Assembly: GCA_002710685.1 (NCBI GenBank)
Contig: PALD01000037.1
Coordinates: forward strand, 62,001-126,000
Reading direction: 5' to 3'
From: Cytophagaceae bacterium
GTDB lineage: Bacteria > Bacteroidota > Bacteroidia > Flavobacteriales > Flavobacteriaceae
DNA length: 64,000 nt
Each line of letters begins with the position of its first letter. Position 1 is the stretch's first letter. Of this stretch, positions 42,424 to 51,504 are shown one piece after another. The translations under genes and the position numbers were made by a program. The notes under the pieces are model-generated. The model saw nothing but the letters and a program-made list of their open reading frames with translations, did not search any database and was not told the origin of the DNA.

Positions 42424-43520
42424 ACCAACTCAAAAAACTTTCCGGGTAACGGCCGCACAACGCCCTTAAGTTCCATGTTGAGCAATAGGCCAGCGGTCTT
42501 GAATATGGGCAGGTCACAATGGAGTGCTATAAAATCCAGTTGTTCCTTTTTCTTTTCATTCAAGAATTGATGGATTTTTCTTTCATCATCTTCTAGCTCC
42601 ACAAAAAGTTTCTTTTGAACCGCTTGTGGCTTTTTATCGATATCCCAGCCCAAAATATAGATAAGGTCAGCGGCACTGGTGAGCAGGTTTGCCCTGGCAG
42701 ATTTAATCAGGTTGTTGCAACCCAGGCTTTGTAAATCACCGGGTCTTCCCGGTACGGCAAAAACGTCACGATTGTATGAATTTGCAAGGTCAGCAGTAAC
42801 GAGGCTACCCCCTTTTTCAGCACTTTCAATGACAAGTGTTGCCTCGCTCATACCGGCAATAATCCTATTGCGTTGCAAAAAATTTTTCCTATCAAAAACA
42901 GCACTGCTCCAAAAATCAGTAATAAAGCCCCCATGAGCCTCCACATCCTTCATATACTTTTTATGGACTTTGGGATAGATTTGATCCAGCCCATGAGCCA
43001 CCACGCCTATGGTCTGTAAACCAGCGGCAACCGCAGCATTATGGGCGGTTATATCAACACCATAGGCAAACCCTGACACGATAACCGGGTCAAGTGGCGC
43101 AAGGTGTTCTATAAGCTTGTTTGTAAAATGCACGCCATGGGTGGTAACCTTGCGTGTCCCCACGATTGAAATTATCTTTTTGTTCTTCAGGTTTATATTG
43201 CCCCTGGAAAATAGGAGGATGGGAGAATCCACACAATGTTTTAGTCTTTCAGGATAATGTGCATCTGTAAATGCGGCAAACTCAATATGGTTTTTCCTTA
43301 TAAAATCAAGTTCTTTTTCAGCAGCGACTTTATGGCTGGCATCATGAAACTCCCTTAGGCGGACTTCGCCCACACCATCTATTTTAAGAAGGGTTGCTTT
43401 TTTTTGATTCAAGAGCTCTTCTGCACTTTCAAAGTGCGCAAGCATCCTCTTGATCATCACATCGCCCAGGTTGGGCATGTGTTGCAGGGTGAGCAGGGCA
43501 TGTAGTTCAACGTCTCTCAT
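42420..43520 (-). CDS. dprA: DNA-processing protein DprA
   Basis: DprA (Smf) protects incoming single-stranded DNA and loads RecA during natural transformation. The 366-residue protein has the N-terminal helix-hairpin region (LPNLGDVMIKRML, KIDGVGEVRLREF), the Rossmann domain with VGTRKVTTHG (about 120-129), the SGFAYGVDITAHNAA segment and the PGRPGDLQSLGCNNLI motif (about 255-270), plus a C-terminal winged helix. Bacteroidota keep dprA in many strains without known transformation. The gene overlaps trpS by 4 bases at its 3' end and is divergent from the SPOR protein. Confidence 0.95.
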   Translation of the reverse strand: MRDVELHALLTLQHMPNLGDVMIKRMLAHFESAEELLNQKKATLLKIDGVGEVRLREFHDASHKVAAEKELDFIRKNHIEFAAFTDAHYPERLKHCVDSPILLFSRGNINLKNKKIISIVGTRKVTTHGVHFTNKLIEHLAPLDPVIVSGFAYGVDITAHNAAVAAGLQTIGVVAHGLDQIYPKVHKKYMKDVEAHGGFITDFWSSAVFDRKNFLQRNRIIAGMSEATLVIESAEKGGSLVTADLANSYNRDVFAVPGRPGDLQSLGCNNLIKSARANLLTSAADLIYILGWDIDKKPQAVQKKLFVELEDDERKIHQFLNEKKKEQLDFIALHCDLPIFKTAGLLLNMELKGVVRPLPGKFFELV

Positions 43521-43615
43521 CTGTGTAATATATTGAACATAAATATATTGGAAATTGTTAATAAATCGAAAATCCTATTTCCGCCCACGAGGTACATTTT
43601 TTATATTTTTATACC

Positions 43616-44548
43616 ATGCGACTAGACAATTACATCAGCGACCTTTTATATAGATATGAATGCGTTACCATTCCTGGTTTTGGCGCATTTTTGGCCCAGC
43701 GCGTCTCAGCGCGGTTAGATGAGAACCTTCAAGTGTTTTTTCCACCTAAAAAAAAATTGTCATTTAATGGGCACATCAAGGAAAATGATGGCCTACTCGC
43801 AAACTATATTTCATCATGTGAAGAGATAAGCTATCCTGATGCACTCAAGAAAATTGAAAGGTTTACCCAGCACGTTCAAGCTGGTCTAGAGCAGGAGGGA
43901 AGCTATGATTTTGAAAATATAGGTTCGCTTTCGCAAAATGAAGCCGGCTCCATCACCTTTGAGCCCGAAGAAAAAATCAATTACCTTACTTCATCCTTTG
44001 GTCTTTCAACCTATGCGGCAAAGCCTGTTGCCCGTGAAGTATATAAAGAACAGGTTGTGGCACTTGAAGAAAAAGCGCCCCTTTCAATCACCCCAGAGCG
44101 TAAGGACACGCCCATCTGGATGCGATATGCCGCCGTGGGGCTACTTGCCATGGGTATTGCCGGGTTTTTGGGCTACAACCATGTCAAGAACGTAGAAAAC
44201 CACAATTTTGCCGCAAAGCAAGAAGCAGAAACACAACTGGAGCAAAAAATACAGAATGCCACGTTTATAATAGACAACCCTTTTCCCGCGGTTGAAATCA
44301 ATGCTTTTAAGCCCAAGGGAAAATACCATGTAATAGCCGGCGCATTTAGAATAGAGGAAAATGCCGATAAACAGGTAGAAGAACTTCGTGAAAAAGGGTA
44401 CAAGGCACGCAACATAGGGGCAAACCGTTATGGCCTGCATCAAGTGGTCTATGGCAGTTATGAAGATAGGGTGGAAGCCCTCAATGAACTTCGAGAAGTA
44501 CGCCAAAAGGAAAATTCTGGCGCATGGATGCTCGTCGAGCAACTATAA
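43616..44548 (+). CDS. HU-CCDC81-type and SPOR domain envelope protein
   Basis: A 310-residue Bacteroidota protein with an unusual order of domains. The N-terminal 130 residues show the HU-like fold pair of the bacterial CCDC81 HU family (VTIPGFGAFLAQ at 17-28, SLSQNEAGSITFEP at 104-117). One membrane helix lies at about 170-187. The C-terminus (about 236-310) is a SPOR domain (YHVIAGAFRIEENA, GAWMLVEQL) that binds denuded peptidoglycan. So the HU-like part is inside the cell and SPOR is in the periplasm, which would link the cytoplasm to the septal wall. Whether the HU part binds DNA is not known. Confidence 0.88.
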   Translation: MRLDNYISDLLYRYECVTIPGFGAFLAQRVSARLDENLQVFFPPKKKLSFNGHIKENDGLLANYISSCEEISYPDALKKIERFTQHVQAGLEQEGSYDFENIGSLSQNEAGSITFEPEEKINYLTSSFGLSTYAAKPVAREVYKEQVVALEEKAPLSITPERKDTPIWMRYAAVGLLAMGIAGFLGYNHVKNVENHNFAAKQEAETQLEQKIQNATFIIDNPFPAVEINAFKPKGKYHVIAGAFRIEENADKQVEELREKGYKARNIGANRYGLHQVVYGSYEDRVEALNELREVRQKENSGAWMLVEQL

Positions 44549-44598
44549 GCAAACCCCTTTTACCCCATAGGAAACAGCCATAAGTGGATTAGGATTGT

Positions 44599-44606
44599 TA
44601 ATTTTG
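44599..44606 (+). promoter_or_regulatory. -7 box of the thioesterase promoter
   Basis: TAATTTTG, 18 bases before the thioesterase ATG. Confidence 0.45.
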
Positions 44607-44623
44607 CAGTTCTAAAAAAACCA

Positions 44624-45136
44624 ATGAAAGCAAAGACCCCTAAAGAATCCCGAGCCATACAGACTGACATGGTCCTCCCCAATGACACAAACCCATTGAA
44701 CAACATGTTTGGCGGGGAGCTCCTCGCCCGTATGGACCGCGTGGCAAGTATAGCCGCCCGTCGCCATTCACGGCGTCTCACCGTTACCGCATCAGTAAAC
44801 CACGTGGCCTTTAACAAGGCCATACCCCTGGGGAGTGTCGTGACTGTTGAAGCCTCGATTTCCCGGGCGTTTAGGACCTCAATGGAAGTTTACCTTGACG
44901 TATGGATCGAGGACCGCGAGAGTGGTATGAGGACCAAGGCTAACGAAGCCATCTTTACCTTTGTTGCCGTGGATGAAACCGGTGTGCCCGTTGAAATCCC
45001 CGCCATCAAGCCAGAGACAGACCTTGAAGTGTCAAGATATGAAGGTGCCTTGCGGCGAAAACAACTCAGCCTTGTCCTTGCAGGAAAAATGAAACCCAAG
45101 GACGCAACTGAACTTAAGGCACTCTTTTTTGATTGA
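44624..45136 (+). CDS. Acyl-CoA thioesterase, hotdog fold
   Basis: A 170-residue cytoplasmic hydrolase of the YciA/BFIT-like hotdog family. The segment NDTNPLNNMFGGELLARMD (residues 20-38) contains the N-x4-GG catalytic region, followed by ASVNHVAFNKAIPLGSVVTV and the hydrophobic strand of the hotdog. These enzymes cleave acyl-CoA of varied chain length. A C-terminal helix rich in Lys (GKMKPKDATELKALFFD) follows. It is a single gene. No other fatty-acid gene is adjacent. Confidence 0.92.
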   Translation: MKAKTPKESRAIQTDMVLPNDTNPLNNMFGGELLARMDRVASIAARRHSRRLTVTASVNHVAFNKAIPLGSVVTVEASISRAFRTSMEVYLDVWIEDRESGMRTKANEAIFTFVAVDETGVPVEIPAIKPETDLEVSRYEGALRRKQLSLVLAGKMKPKDATELKALFFD

Positions 45137-45227
45137 TCCCTATAGTTAAAAACCGGTTCACGGTCTCTCAAAAAGGGGAAATACTTAAAACCAGCACCTC
45201 TTTTCCCCCAGGTTTTAAAGTAATTTC

Positions 45228-45872
45228 TTAATAAATCCGAAGGCGAATTCCAAAACTCATGATAAAATAGGGTATGGAATTAAAATAATTGTTTCTGGAC
45301 CCGTCAACAGCGATGTCCATTTTGCTTATCCTATACTGTCCATTGGTATAAAAGGACCATCTTTTTGTGAAGTTATAGGCCACATCCGTACCTAGGTGAT
45401 AATATGTCCCACTGTCATTTGAATCAATAGAACCTTGCTTGTTGTGGTGACTGACTTCTCCAGCCCCTATTTTTGGCGTAAGCTCAAAATCTTTTAAAAC
45501 CCGAAAGCGATAGCCCACCGCAAAGCCAAAATTTGACACCGCACTTGAGGTATAGTTGCCCGTTACTTGCATATCTTCTATATCTGCATTGTTCCAGTTG
45601 TATTGAAAGGCAATCAAAAAATCTTTAAAGAGGTATTGGTTATATTGAAAATCACCCCCTACGCCAAAGCTGTAACCATCTTTTACATAAGAACTGCCCA
45701 CAGGGATGTAATGGTTGATGCCCACTTGAAAATAACCGCTTGAAAATTTTTCAAGATCATCAAAATCCACCCGGTCGTCCCCAGGTTCTTCCTGGGCAAG
45801 CAAAGAAGAGGCACATAACCCAAGTACGATAAACAACAGTATCCTAGTATTCAAAGCTAAATTGGTTTTCAA
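45228..45872 (-). CDS. Outer-membrane beta-barrel protein, porin-like family
   Basis: A 214-residue exported protein with a signal peptide (ending LAQ, about residue 27) and a short acidic region (EEPGDDRVDFDDLEKF), followed by eight-strand-like beta structure with alternating aromatic residues (SSGYFQVGINHYIPV, GVGGDFQYNQYLF) and a typical last strand ending RLRIY. The size fits an OmpW/OmpX-like eight-stranded barrel. Its start overlaps the upstream lipoprotein gene by 29 bases, so the pair is one transcript. Function unknown. Confidence 0.78.
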   Translation of the reverse strand: MKTNLALNTRILLFIVLGLCASSLLAQEEPGDDRVDFDDLEKFSSGYFQVGINHYIPVGSSYVKDGYSFGVGGDFQYNQYLFKDFLIAFQYNWNNADIEDMQVTGNYTSSAVSNFGFAVGYRFRVLKDFELTPKIGAGEVSHHNKQGSIDSNDSGTYYHLGTDVAYNFTKRWSFYTNGQYRISKMDIAVDGSRNNYFNSIPYFIMSFGIRLRIY

Positions 45873-46539
45873 ACGCGTTCAGGGGGATGGTGATTTCTTC
45901 CGTTGTGCCGTCACTGTTAAAGCTGTAGCTAAAGATGGCCGTTTTGTTTTTAGCCGTCTTCACACTGCGTTCATCAACAGCATCAACCGTGGTCTCACGT
46001 CCAGAGAGACTGTATTGCGTGTTCAGTGAGCAAGTGTTTATCAAAGAAGAGATGTCATTAAAATTAGCATCAGATGAGATTTCACAATCTACAGGAGGAT
46101 ATGTTAAAAACCACCTTAAGGTATCAGTCGTTGCAGAGATATTCTTAATCTCGAGGTCAAGGTGGGCCACTTCGGCCACTTCTATTTCTCCCACATCATA
46201 TATGTAATAGTCATTGCGCTGTTCACTGTTCTTGGTGTTAATAAAGGTATAAGAACCATATTTTGACTCTTGGTCATCATGGGTATTGACCAGTAATTTT
46301 AATTTACCATAACGTATATCCAGTGATACAAAGTTGAATTCGCCATTTGCATCGGTAACATCAAAACCTAGTTTTGCGTCCCCGGCACTCTCTACTTCAA
46401 TATCGGGTATGGGTAAGTTTTGAGAATCTACAAGTCTCCCCTTAAATTCAATGCGCCTATTGTTCTCTAGCGCATCATCACAAGAATAATAAAAGAAAGG
46501 AACAACAATCAGCAGTAGTAAAAAGCAATGTTGTTTCAC
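45844..46539 (-). CDS. Lipoprotein with carboxypeptidase-regulatory-like domain
   Basis: A 231-residue protein with a lipoprotein signal (KQHCFLLLLIVVPFFYYSC, lipobox Cys18 or 19 depending on the start) and a domain that begins EFKGRLVDSQNLPIPDIEVE, the carboxypeptidase-regulatory-like beta fold, followed by a second beta-rich segment with three cysteines. I chose a GTG start at 46539 (VKQHCF) over the longer frame opening at 46608, because the extra residues contain no signal and include a dispersed palindrome. It pairs with the barrel protein gene downstream, by a 29-base overlap, and may form an outer-membrane assembly with it. Confidence 0.72.
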   Translation of the reverse strand: MKQHCFLLLLIVVPFFYYSCDDALENNRRIEFKGRLVDSQNLPIPDIEVESAGDAKLGFDVTDANGEFNFVSLDIRYGKLKLLVNTHDDQESKYGSYTFINTKNSEQRNDYYIYDVGEIEVAEVAHLDLEIKNISATTDTLRWFLTYPPVDCEISSDANFNDISSLINTCSLNTQYSLSGRETTVDAVDERSVKTAKNKTAIFSYSFNSDGTTEEITIPLNAFENQFSFEY

Positions 46540-46584
46540 GGAAGTATCTTTATGGGTAGATGTATAAAAGATAAAAAGGTTGCG

Positions 46585-46596
46585 TGGCTTTCGCCA
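46585..46596. repeat. Dispersed palindrome TGGC-TTTC-GCCA, short copy
   Basis: Between the EnvC-like gene stop (46612) and the lipoprotein start chosen here. Confidence 0.55.
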
Positions 46597-46611
46597 AAAT
46601 AACCACACCCG

Positions 46612-47841
46612 CTACATATTGTAGACCCAGTCTGAAGGATTTTGCCGTTCAGCATCCTTGAAGACCAGAAATTTCAAGATGGTCTTGCCATTAAAGGGAT
46701 TTATGGCCACCTCGCCAATGTCCTGTTTAACACTAACGGTCTGCCCCACTTTTACCTTGAGGCTCTTGAGGTTTTGATAAACGGTAAGATAGTTGCCATG
46801 CCTTATCAGGACCGCATAACCACCCCCCTTGATAACCTGAATCTGAAAGACGGTTCCCTTAAAGGCCGCACGCGCCATACTGCCGGGGTCGGTTTGGATT
46901 TCCACCCCGCTGTTGTATGTAGTGATATTGGGTAGGGTGGGATGCCGTGAGGTGCCAAAACGCTTTATCACGGTACCGGTTTCCACGGGCCAGGGCAGTT
47001 TTCCTTTATTTGAAACAAAATCATTGGCAAGTGCCCTGGACTCTGGCGTCAGTGCAAAGGTCTTCATGTTTGCCACTTCCTTGTTGTTGCCCGCCACCTC
47101 TTTGTTTGAAGCTGCGATGGCCTCCCGTATTATCTTGTCTATTTCACGGTCAATACGGTCAGCCTCCTTCTGCTTGTCGCGTATTTGAGAGGCATAGCTG
47201 GATTCTTTTTCGCGTATGATGGCCATGAGGGCATCCTGTTGCTCTTTCTCCTGGCGCAATTGTTCGCGGGCTTCCCTGTTTTCGGCAATAAGCTTTTCCT
47301 TGTCTTTCTTCTGGCTTATGAGGTTACGGTTGGTTTCCTGTAACAGGGCCGTCCTTTCCTTTATGCCCTCACCCTGCTCCTTACGGTAGTTGCTGTACTG
47401 CTTCATGTACTGTATGCGCTTGTAGGCCTGCAGGAAGTTCTCTGAAGAGAGCAGGAACATGATGCGGCTCTGGCTACTCTTGCTCTTGTATGACTTGCGC
47501 ACCATGGCCGCGTAATCTTCCTTGAGTTGCGCCAGCTCATCGCGTAGAGCTGAAATCTTGTTTATATTCTCATTGATATCCTGCGTCAAGAGGTTTACCT
47601 GACTGTTGGTTACCTTGATGAGGTCTTCCCTTACATTAATCTTGTCATTGAGGCTCTCCACCTGGTTGAGCACGTTTTTTTCTTCTTTCTTGTTGCTCTG
47701 CCGCAGTTTTGAAATACGTTCTATCTGGCTCAGCAATTCTTGACGTTGACGTTCCAGTTGTTGTTTTTTATCAAATTGAGCCTGGGCCGAAAACAAGGTC
47801 CCCAGCAAGATGAAGGCAAGTATATACAGGTGTCTGTTCAA
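46612..47841 (-). CDS. EnvC-like murein hydrolase activator (degenerate LytM)
   Basis: A 409-residue exported protein: signal peptide (ending SAQAQ, about residue 21), a long coiled coil (about 24-255) and a C-terminal LytM/M23 fold (about 285-405). The residues that bind zinc in active M23 peptidases are changed: NSGVEIQ replaces the HxGxD motif, and YQNLKSL replaces the YxHLxxL motif. This is the pattern of EnvC, which activates amidases instead of cutting peptidoglycan itself. The gene ends 3 bases away from the start of the DUF4292 gene and is probably expressed with it. No amidase gene is in the window. Confidence 0.88.
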   Translation of the reverse strand: MNRHLYILAFILLGTLFSAQAQFDKKQQLERQRQELLSQIERISKLRQSNKKEEKNVLNQVESLNDKINVREDLIKVTNSQVNLLTQDINENINKISALRDELAQLKEDYAAMVRKSYKSKSSQSRIMFLLSSENFLQAYKRIQYMKQYSNYRKEQGEGIKERTALLQETNRNLISQKKDKEKLIAENREAREQLRQEKEQQDALMAIIREKESSYASQIRDKQKEADRIDREIDKIIREAIAASNKEVAGNNKEVANMKTFALTPESRALANDFVSNKGKLPWPVETGTVIKRFGTSRHPTLPNITTYNSGVEIQTDPGSMARAAFKGTVFQIQVIKGGGYAVLIRHGNYLTVYQNLKSLKVKVGQTVSVKQDIGEVAINPFNGKTILKFLVFKDAERQNPSDWVYNM

Positions 47842-47843
47842 GT

Positions 47844-48608
47844 TTATAGCTTTATTTCTTCATATCCGTCCGGTATGCTGAATGGAAAACTAACATCCAC
47901 GTTTATGTCCACATTTCTATATTCAATATCCACTTCGGTTATTTCAGATGCCTCCCGTGCCTTGATGGAGATGGCCTTGGGCAACAGGCCTTGCTCATAG
48001 GCCTCATAATCACCATAAACCACCATGAGCTCCCGGCTCTCCTTATCTTGTTTTAACCGCTGCTGCTCTAAGGTAAATTGACCAGCGCTAATGTAGAAAA
48101 ACAGGTCAAAAAGCGCTTGTTGTTTTTTGGGTTCGATCCTGTACCTGGCACCTTCTGGCGTGGCGAGATATTGACCATCCCTTAAATCAAAGATGGGTTC
48201 GCCCAGCAATAACGCCTGTAGCTGTTCAAAGTTCAGGGCAGTGCCCAAAAAATCACTTAAAAGTGCAAAGTCGCCATCAAAATAAGTACCTCCTATCGAC
48301 TCGTAATATTGTACGTGGTCAGGAGTTATTTTGGCTTTTGCCAAAGTTATACCTAGAAAAGACCCGCTTAACCAGATGACCTTGTCCTTTTCCATCCTTA
48401 AGCTAAGTGAAACATTCTGTGAATTGCTGGGCCCGGTGTACCGCACCTTGAGCCTGCCCACCAGGGTCTTAAAATCAAAGTGCGTGGCATAGCTGGCCTT
48501 GACCACTTTAGTGGTGGTGAGGTCCTCAGCAGATGATGTACCGGTCTTTGTGGTCTTACAGCCCATAAGGAGCAGTGCACACAAAATATATAAAAATAAT
48601 TGCTTCAT
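47844..48608 (-). CDS. DUF4292 family lipoprotein
   Basis: A 254-residue lipoprotein (lipobox LLLMGC, Cys17) of a Bacteroidota family with unknown role. The region from residue 44 (DFKTLVGRLKVRYTGPSNSQNVSLSLRM) has the alternating hydrophobic pattern of LolA/LolB-like half-barrels, so it could act in lipid or lipoprotein handling; this is inference from pattern only. It lies between the TPR protein (3-base gap) and EnvC-like genes in the order TPR, DUF4292, EnvC that I regard as common in flavobacteria. Confidence 0.85.
   Translation of the reverse strand: MKQLFLYILCALLLMGCKTTKTGTSSAEDLTTTKVVKASYATHFDFKTLVGRLKVRYTGPSNSQNVSLSLRMEKDKVIWLSGSFLGITLAKAKITPDHVQYYESIGGTYFDGDFALLSDFLGTALNFEQLQALLLGEPIFDLRDGQYLATPEGARYRIEPKKQQALFDLFFYISAGQFTLEQQRLKQDKESRELMVVYGDYEAYEQGLLPKAISIKAREASEITEVDIEYRNVDINVDVSFPFSIPDGYEEIKL
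48330..48345. repeat. Dispersed palindrome TTTGGC-TTTT-GCCAAA, perfect arms
   Basis: In the DUF4292 coding region; its spacer TTTT departs from the usual GNAA class. Confidence 0.7.
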
Positions 48609-48611
48609 GTA

Positions 48612-49955
48612 TTATTGGGTCAGGTCTTTGGCCTTCTTTTTATAGTCAGAGGCCTTGGTGGAATCTCCCTTCATTTCAAAGGCACGCGCCAGTTGCGTGT
48701 AAAAGTCAGATTGCATTTTTTGGTTTTCTATCACATAATCCACGCCCATTTCTAGATAGTCTATGGCATTATCTGGTTTTTGCAGGCCATTGTATGCCAC
48801 TCCCGCAGATAGGTAAAACAAGGGTTGCGCAGGGAACAATACAAGTGCTTCCTCGCTTATTTCGGCGGCTTTTGCAAAATCCTGGACATCCAGTAGCAAC
48901 AGCGCATAGTTTTTAAGCGTGGCGGGATTTGTGGAATCTTTTTTATAGGCTTCGGCATAAAACCCGAGTGCCTTTGACTTATCGTTCTTTTTAAGGTAAA
49001 AACTGGCCAATTCCTGGTTGAGGTCAGTGTTTTCTTCCTGTTGAAAAAAACCAATGGCACGTTCAAGCTCTGGTTCATACTCAGGGTTTTTCTCTGTAAA
49101 GAGTAAAAAATCATTGAGTACAGAATGCTTGGTCTGGGTTTCAATATCATCACTCTTGAGAACAATGTTCATGGAGTTGACCGCCTTCTCCACATCGCCG
49201 CTCTCCAGGTTGAACTTGTACAGGGCGATATGCACTGCATCAGAGCTGGGGTTGATCTTCAATAACTTTTGCGCGGTTTCATACGCCTTTTGCGTCTCAC
49301 CCTCTGCAGAATAAACATAGATTAATTTAAGGTAATCCTGCTCTGTGGGGTTTTTTGCTATGCGCGAGAGGATTTCTTTTTCAAGCAGGTTGTCATCGCT
49401 CTTGGCATAGATTTGCTCCCGTATCATGTTTCGGTAGGCATCCTTGCCCAGTTCTTTATCAAGTTCATCAAGCAGTGCGAGGGCCTTGTCAAATTTTTGC
49501 GTGCGTACATAGATGCGTGCCATGTCTTCTTTGTACTGCATGTCAAACTTGGCAAGTTTTGACAGTACATCCAGGGATTTTTCAAAATCTTGCTGGGCGT
49601 AGTACACTTCATACAGGCCCTCCAAGATGTCTTCTTGATTGGGCTTTAGCTCCAGGGCCTTGAGGTAACTTTTTTCAGCTTCTGCGGTACGGCCCAGCGA
49701 GGCCTGGTTCTTGCCCTTTTCAAAATAGAGTATGGCTTCTTCCGGTCGTAGTTTTATGCATTTGTCTAGCGCATTGATGGCCAGGTCATAGTTTTCTATC
49801 CCTTTTTGCTTCAAAGCTTCAAAAAACTGTTCCTGAAATTCATCTGACACATTGCCCAGGTCATCTACGTTGACATCCTGCAATGCATTGTCTTCTTGCG
49901 CCAAGCTATTCGGCGAAAGCCATATCAAAAAGAAGATCACGAGCAGTATGCGCAT
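48612..49955 (-). CDS. Tetratricopeptide repeat protein, exported
   Basis: A 447-residue protein with a signal peptide (MRILLVIFFLIWLSPNSLAQ) and about eight TPR helix pairs with the A..Y..G pattern (for example NYDLAINALDKCIKLRPEEAILYFEKGKNQ-type segments around residues 55-80, and TAEAEKSYLKALELKP near 93-108). TPR repeats bind proteins, so it probably organises an envelope complex. It is the first of three genes (TPR, DUF4292, EnvC) with 2-3 base gaps, and follows the nucleotidyltransferase gene by 7 bases. Confidence 0.88.
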   Translation of the reverse strand: MRILLVIFFLIWLSPNSLAQEDNALQDVNVDDLGNVSDEFQEQFFEALKQKGIENYDLAINALDKCIKLRPEEAILYFEKGKNQASLGRTAEAEKSYLKALELKPNQEDILEGLYEVYYAQQDFEKSLDVLSKLAKFDMQYKEDMARIYVRTQKFDKALALLDELDKELGKDAYRNMIREQIYAKSDDNLLEKEILSRIAKNPTEQDYLKLIYVYSAEGETQKAYETAQKLLKINPSSDAVHIALYKFNLESGDVEKAVNSMNIVLKSDDIETQTKHSVLNDFLLFTEKNPEYEPELERAIGFFQQEENTDLNQELASFYLKKNDKSKALGFYAEAYKKDSTNPATLKNYALLLLDVQDFAKAAEISEEALVLFPAQPLFYLSAGVAYNGLQKPDNAIDYLEMGVDYVIENQKMQSDFYTQLARAFEMKGDSTKASDYKKKAKDLTQ

Positions 49956-49962
49956 ATATGGT

Positions 49963-50976
49963 TTATTCTAGCACGGAGTAGTCACCGATGCTAATTTCGG
50001 TAAAATTACCGTCAAATCTTGCATGGTTGCCAATCATGGCATTTTTTAAGGTGGCATTTTTTACCACACTGTTGTCCTGTATGAGGCTATGTTGCACGGT
50101 TGAATCTTCAACAATGGTGCCACTACCTATGGAAACGTAGGGCCCCACGGTGCTATTGCGTATCTCTGCACCAGCTGCGATGTAACAGGGGGGGATTATT
50201 GAGGCATTCTCCAGCTTTGCTTTTTTTGAAACGAGCTTTTCCTCTCCCTCATTCTGTAAAAAGCCCAGCATACGGCCATTGGTCTCCACGGTGACGTTCT
50301 TGTTGCCACAGTCCATCCACTCATCTATCTGGCCAGGTTTAAAAACATAGCCTTTTTTTATCATGTTCTTGATGCCATCATTGATGTGGTATTCACCACC
50401 GTGGCTCAGTTTGGCATCGAGGACATTTTGTAGTTCCTGTTTAAGGATTGCACCGTCCTTAAAGCAGTAAATACCTATCACGGCAAGGTCAGTCACAAAT
50501 TCCAGTGGTTTCTCGACCATGTCCGTAATATTGTTGTTTTCGTCAAGCGAAACCACTCCAAAGGCACTGGGATTGGGCACTTTTTGAACCCAGAGGACCC
50601 CATCAGCCTCTTTGTCAAGCTTAAAATCTGCCCTGAAGAGCGTATCGGCATACGCGATGACACAAGGGCCCGTGAGTGAATCCTGGGCGCACATGATGGC
50701 ATGGCCGGTGCCCAGGGGCTTGTCCTGGTAATAGATACTGCCTTTTGCACCCAATTCTTTGGCTATGGCCAAAAGGTGAAGCTCTATTTCTTCTCCAAAA
50801 TCCTCACCTATCACAAAGGCAACTTCCTCGATGGGTTCATCAAGTACCTTGGCAATATCGTGCACGAGCCTTTGCACGATGGGCTTGCCCGCGATGGGTA
50901 TCAAGGGTTTGGGAACGGTTAAGGTATGTGGGCGAAGGCGCGATCCGCGACCCGCCATGGGGACAATTATTCTCAT
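49963..50976 (-). CDS. Sugar-phosphate nucleotidyltransferase with left-handed beta-helix
   Basis: A 337-residue enzyme that activates sugar 1-phosphates with an NTP. The N-terminus MRIIVPMAGRGSRLRPHT is the nucleotide-binding G-x-G-x-R motif, then PKPLIPIAGKP and, near residue 100, the YADTLF metal site. Residues 255-337 are isoleucine-rich hexapeptide repeats that form a left-handed beta-helix, as in GlmU-like proteins. The family covers glucose-1-P thymidylyl-, mannose-1-P guanylyl- and related transferases; I cannot choose the sugar. Downstream are dut and a flippase gene, consistent with a cell-surface glycan role. Confidence 0.88.
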   Translation of the reverse strand: MRIIVPMAGRGSRLRPHTLTVPKPLIPIAGKPIVQRLVHDIAKVLDEPIEEVAFVIGEDFGEEIELHLLAIAKELGAKGSIYYQDKPLGTGHAIMCAQDSLTGPCVIAYADTLFRADFKLDKEADGVLWVQKVPNPSAFGVVSLDENNNITDMVEKPLEFVTDLAVIGIYCFKDGAILKQELQNVLDAKLSHGGEYHINDGIKNMIKKGYVFKPGQIDEWMDCGNKNVTVETNGRMLGFLQNEGEEKLVSKKAKLENASIIPPCYIAAGAEIRNSTVGPYVSIGSGTIVEDSTVQHSLIQDNSVVKNATLKNAMIGNHARFDGNFTEISIGDYSVLE

Positions 50977-50983
50977 ATCTTCG

Positions 50984-51001
50984 TTTCCGCGTAAGCGGAA
51001 A
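50984..51001. repeat. Dispersed palindrome TTTCCGC-GTAA-GCGGAAA
   Basis: Seven-base arms, intergenic between the nucleotidyltransferase start (50976) and dut. Confidence 0.7.
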
Positions 51002-51049
51002 TCCTTTTAATTCTACATAATTTTATGGGGTCTTACGCCCGCGCGAAAA

Positions 51050-51484
51050 CTATTTGTGGCCTGTGCTGCCAAAACCACCTGCACCGCGACTGGTCTCACC
51101 CAGTACTTCTACTTCTTCCCAGTCTGCTTGCTCATGCTTTGCAATGACCAGCTGGGCAACGCGCTCACCAGGCTCGACCACAAATTCTTCATTACTAAGG
51201 TTTACCAGGATCACGCCCACATCCCCACGATAATCAGCATCGATGGTTCCTGGTGAGTTGAGTACCGTGACACCTTTTTTTGCCGCAAGGCCACTACGCG
51301 GGCGTACCTGCGCTTCATAACCTATGGGCAGCTCCATGAACAGCCCGGTGGGCACGATGGTGCGTTCCAGCGGTTTTAGGGTAACGGGAGAATCAATGTT
51401 TGCCCTGAGGTCAACCCCCGCAGAAGCCTCGGTTTCATACTTGGGCAACGGATGTCTTGATTTGTTTATTATTTTAATCTTCAT
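51050..51484 (-). CDS. dut: dUTP diphosphatase
   Basis: Hydrolyses dUTP to dUMP and pyrophosphate, limiting uracil in DNA and feeding dTMP synthesis. The 144-residue protein shows the five conserved motifs: [42 protein letters not shown] and the glycine-rich tail [11 protein letters not shown] that closes over the substrate. It is a trimer in other species. The gene lies between the flippase (20-base gap) and nucleotidyltransferase genes on the same strand. Confidence 0.97.
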   Translation of the reverse strand: MKIKIINKSRHPLPKYETEASAGVDLRANIDSPVTLKPLERTIVPTGLFMELPIGYEAQVRPRSGLAAKKGVTVLNSPGTIDADYRGDVGVILVNLSNEEFVVEPGERVAQLVIAKHEQADWEEVEVLGETSRGAGGFGSTGHK

Positions 51485-51504
51485 GAAAATGATGGATTTT
51501 TAGG

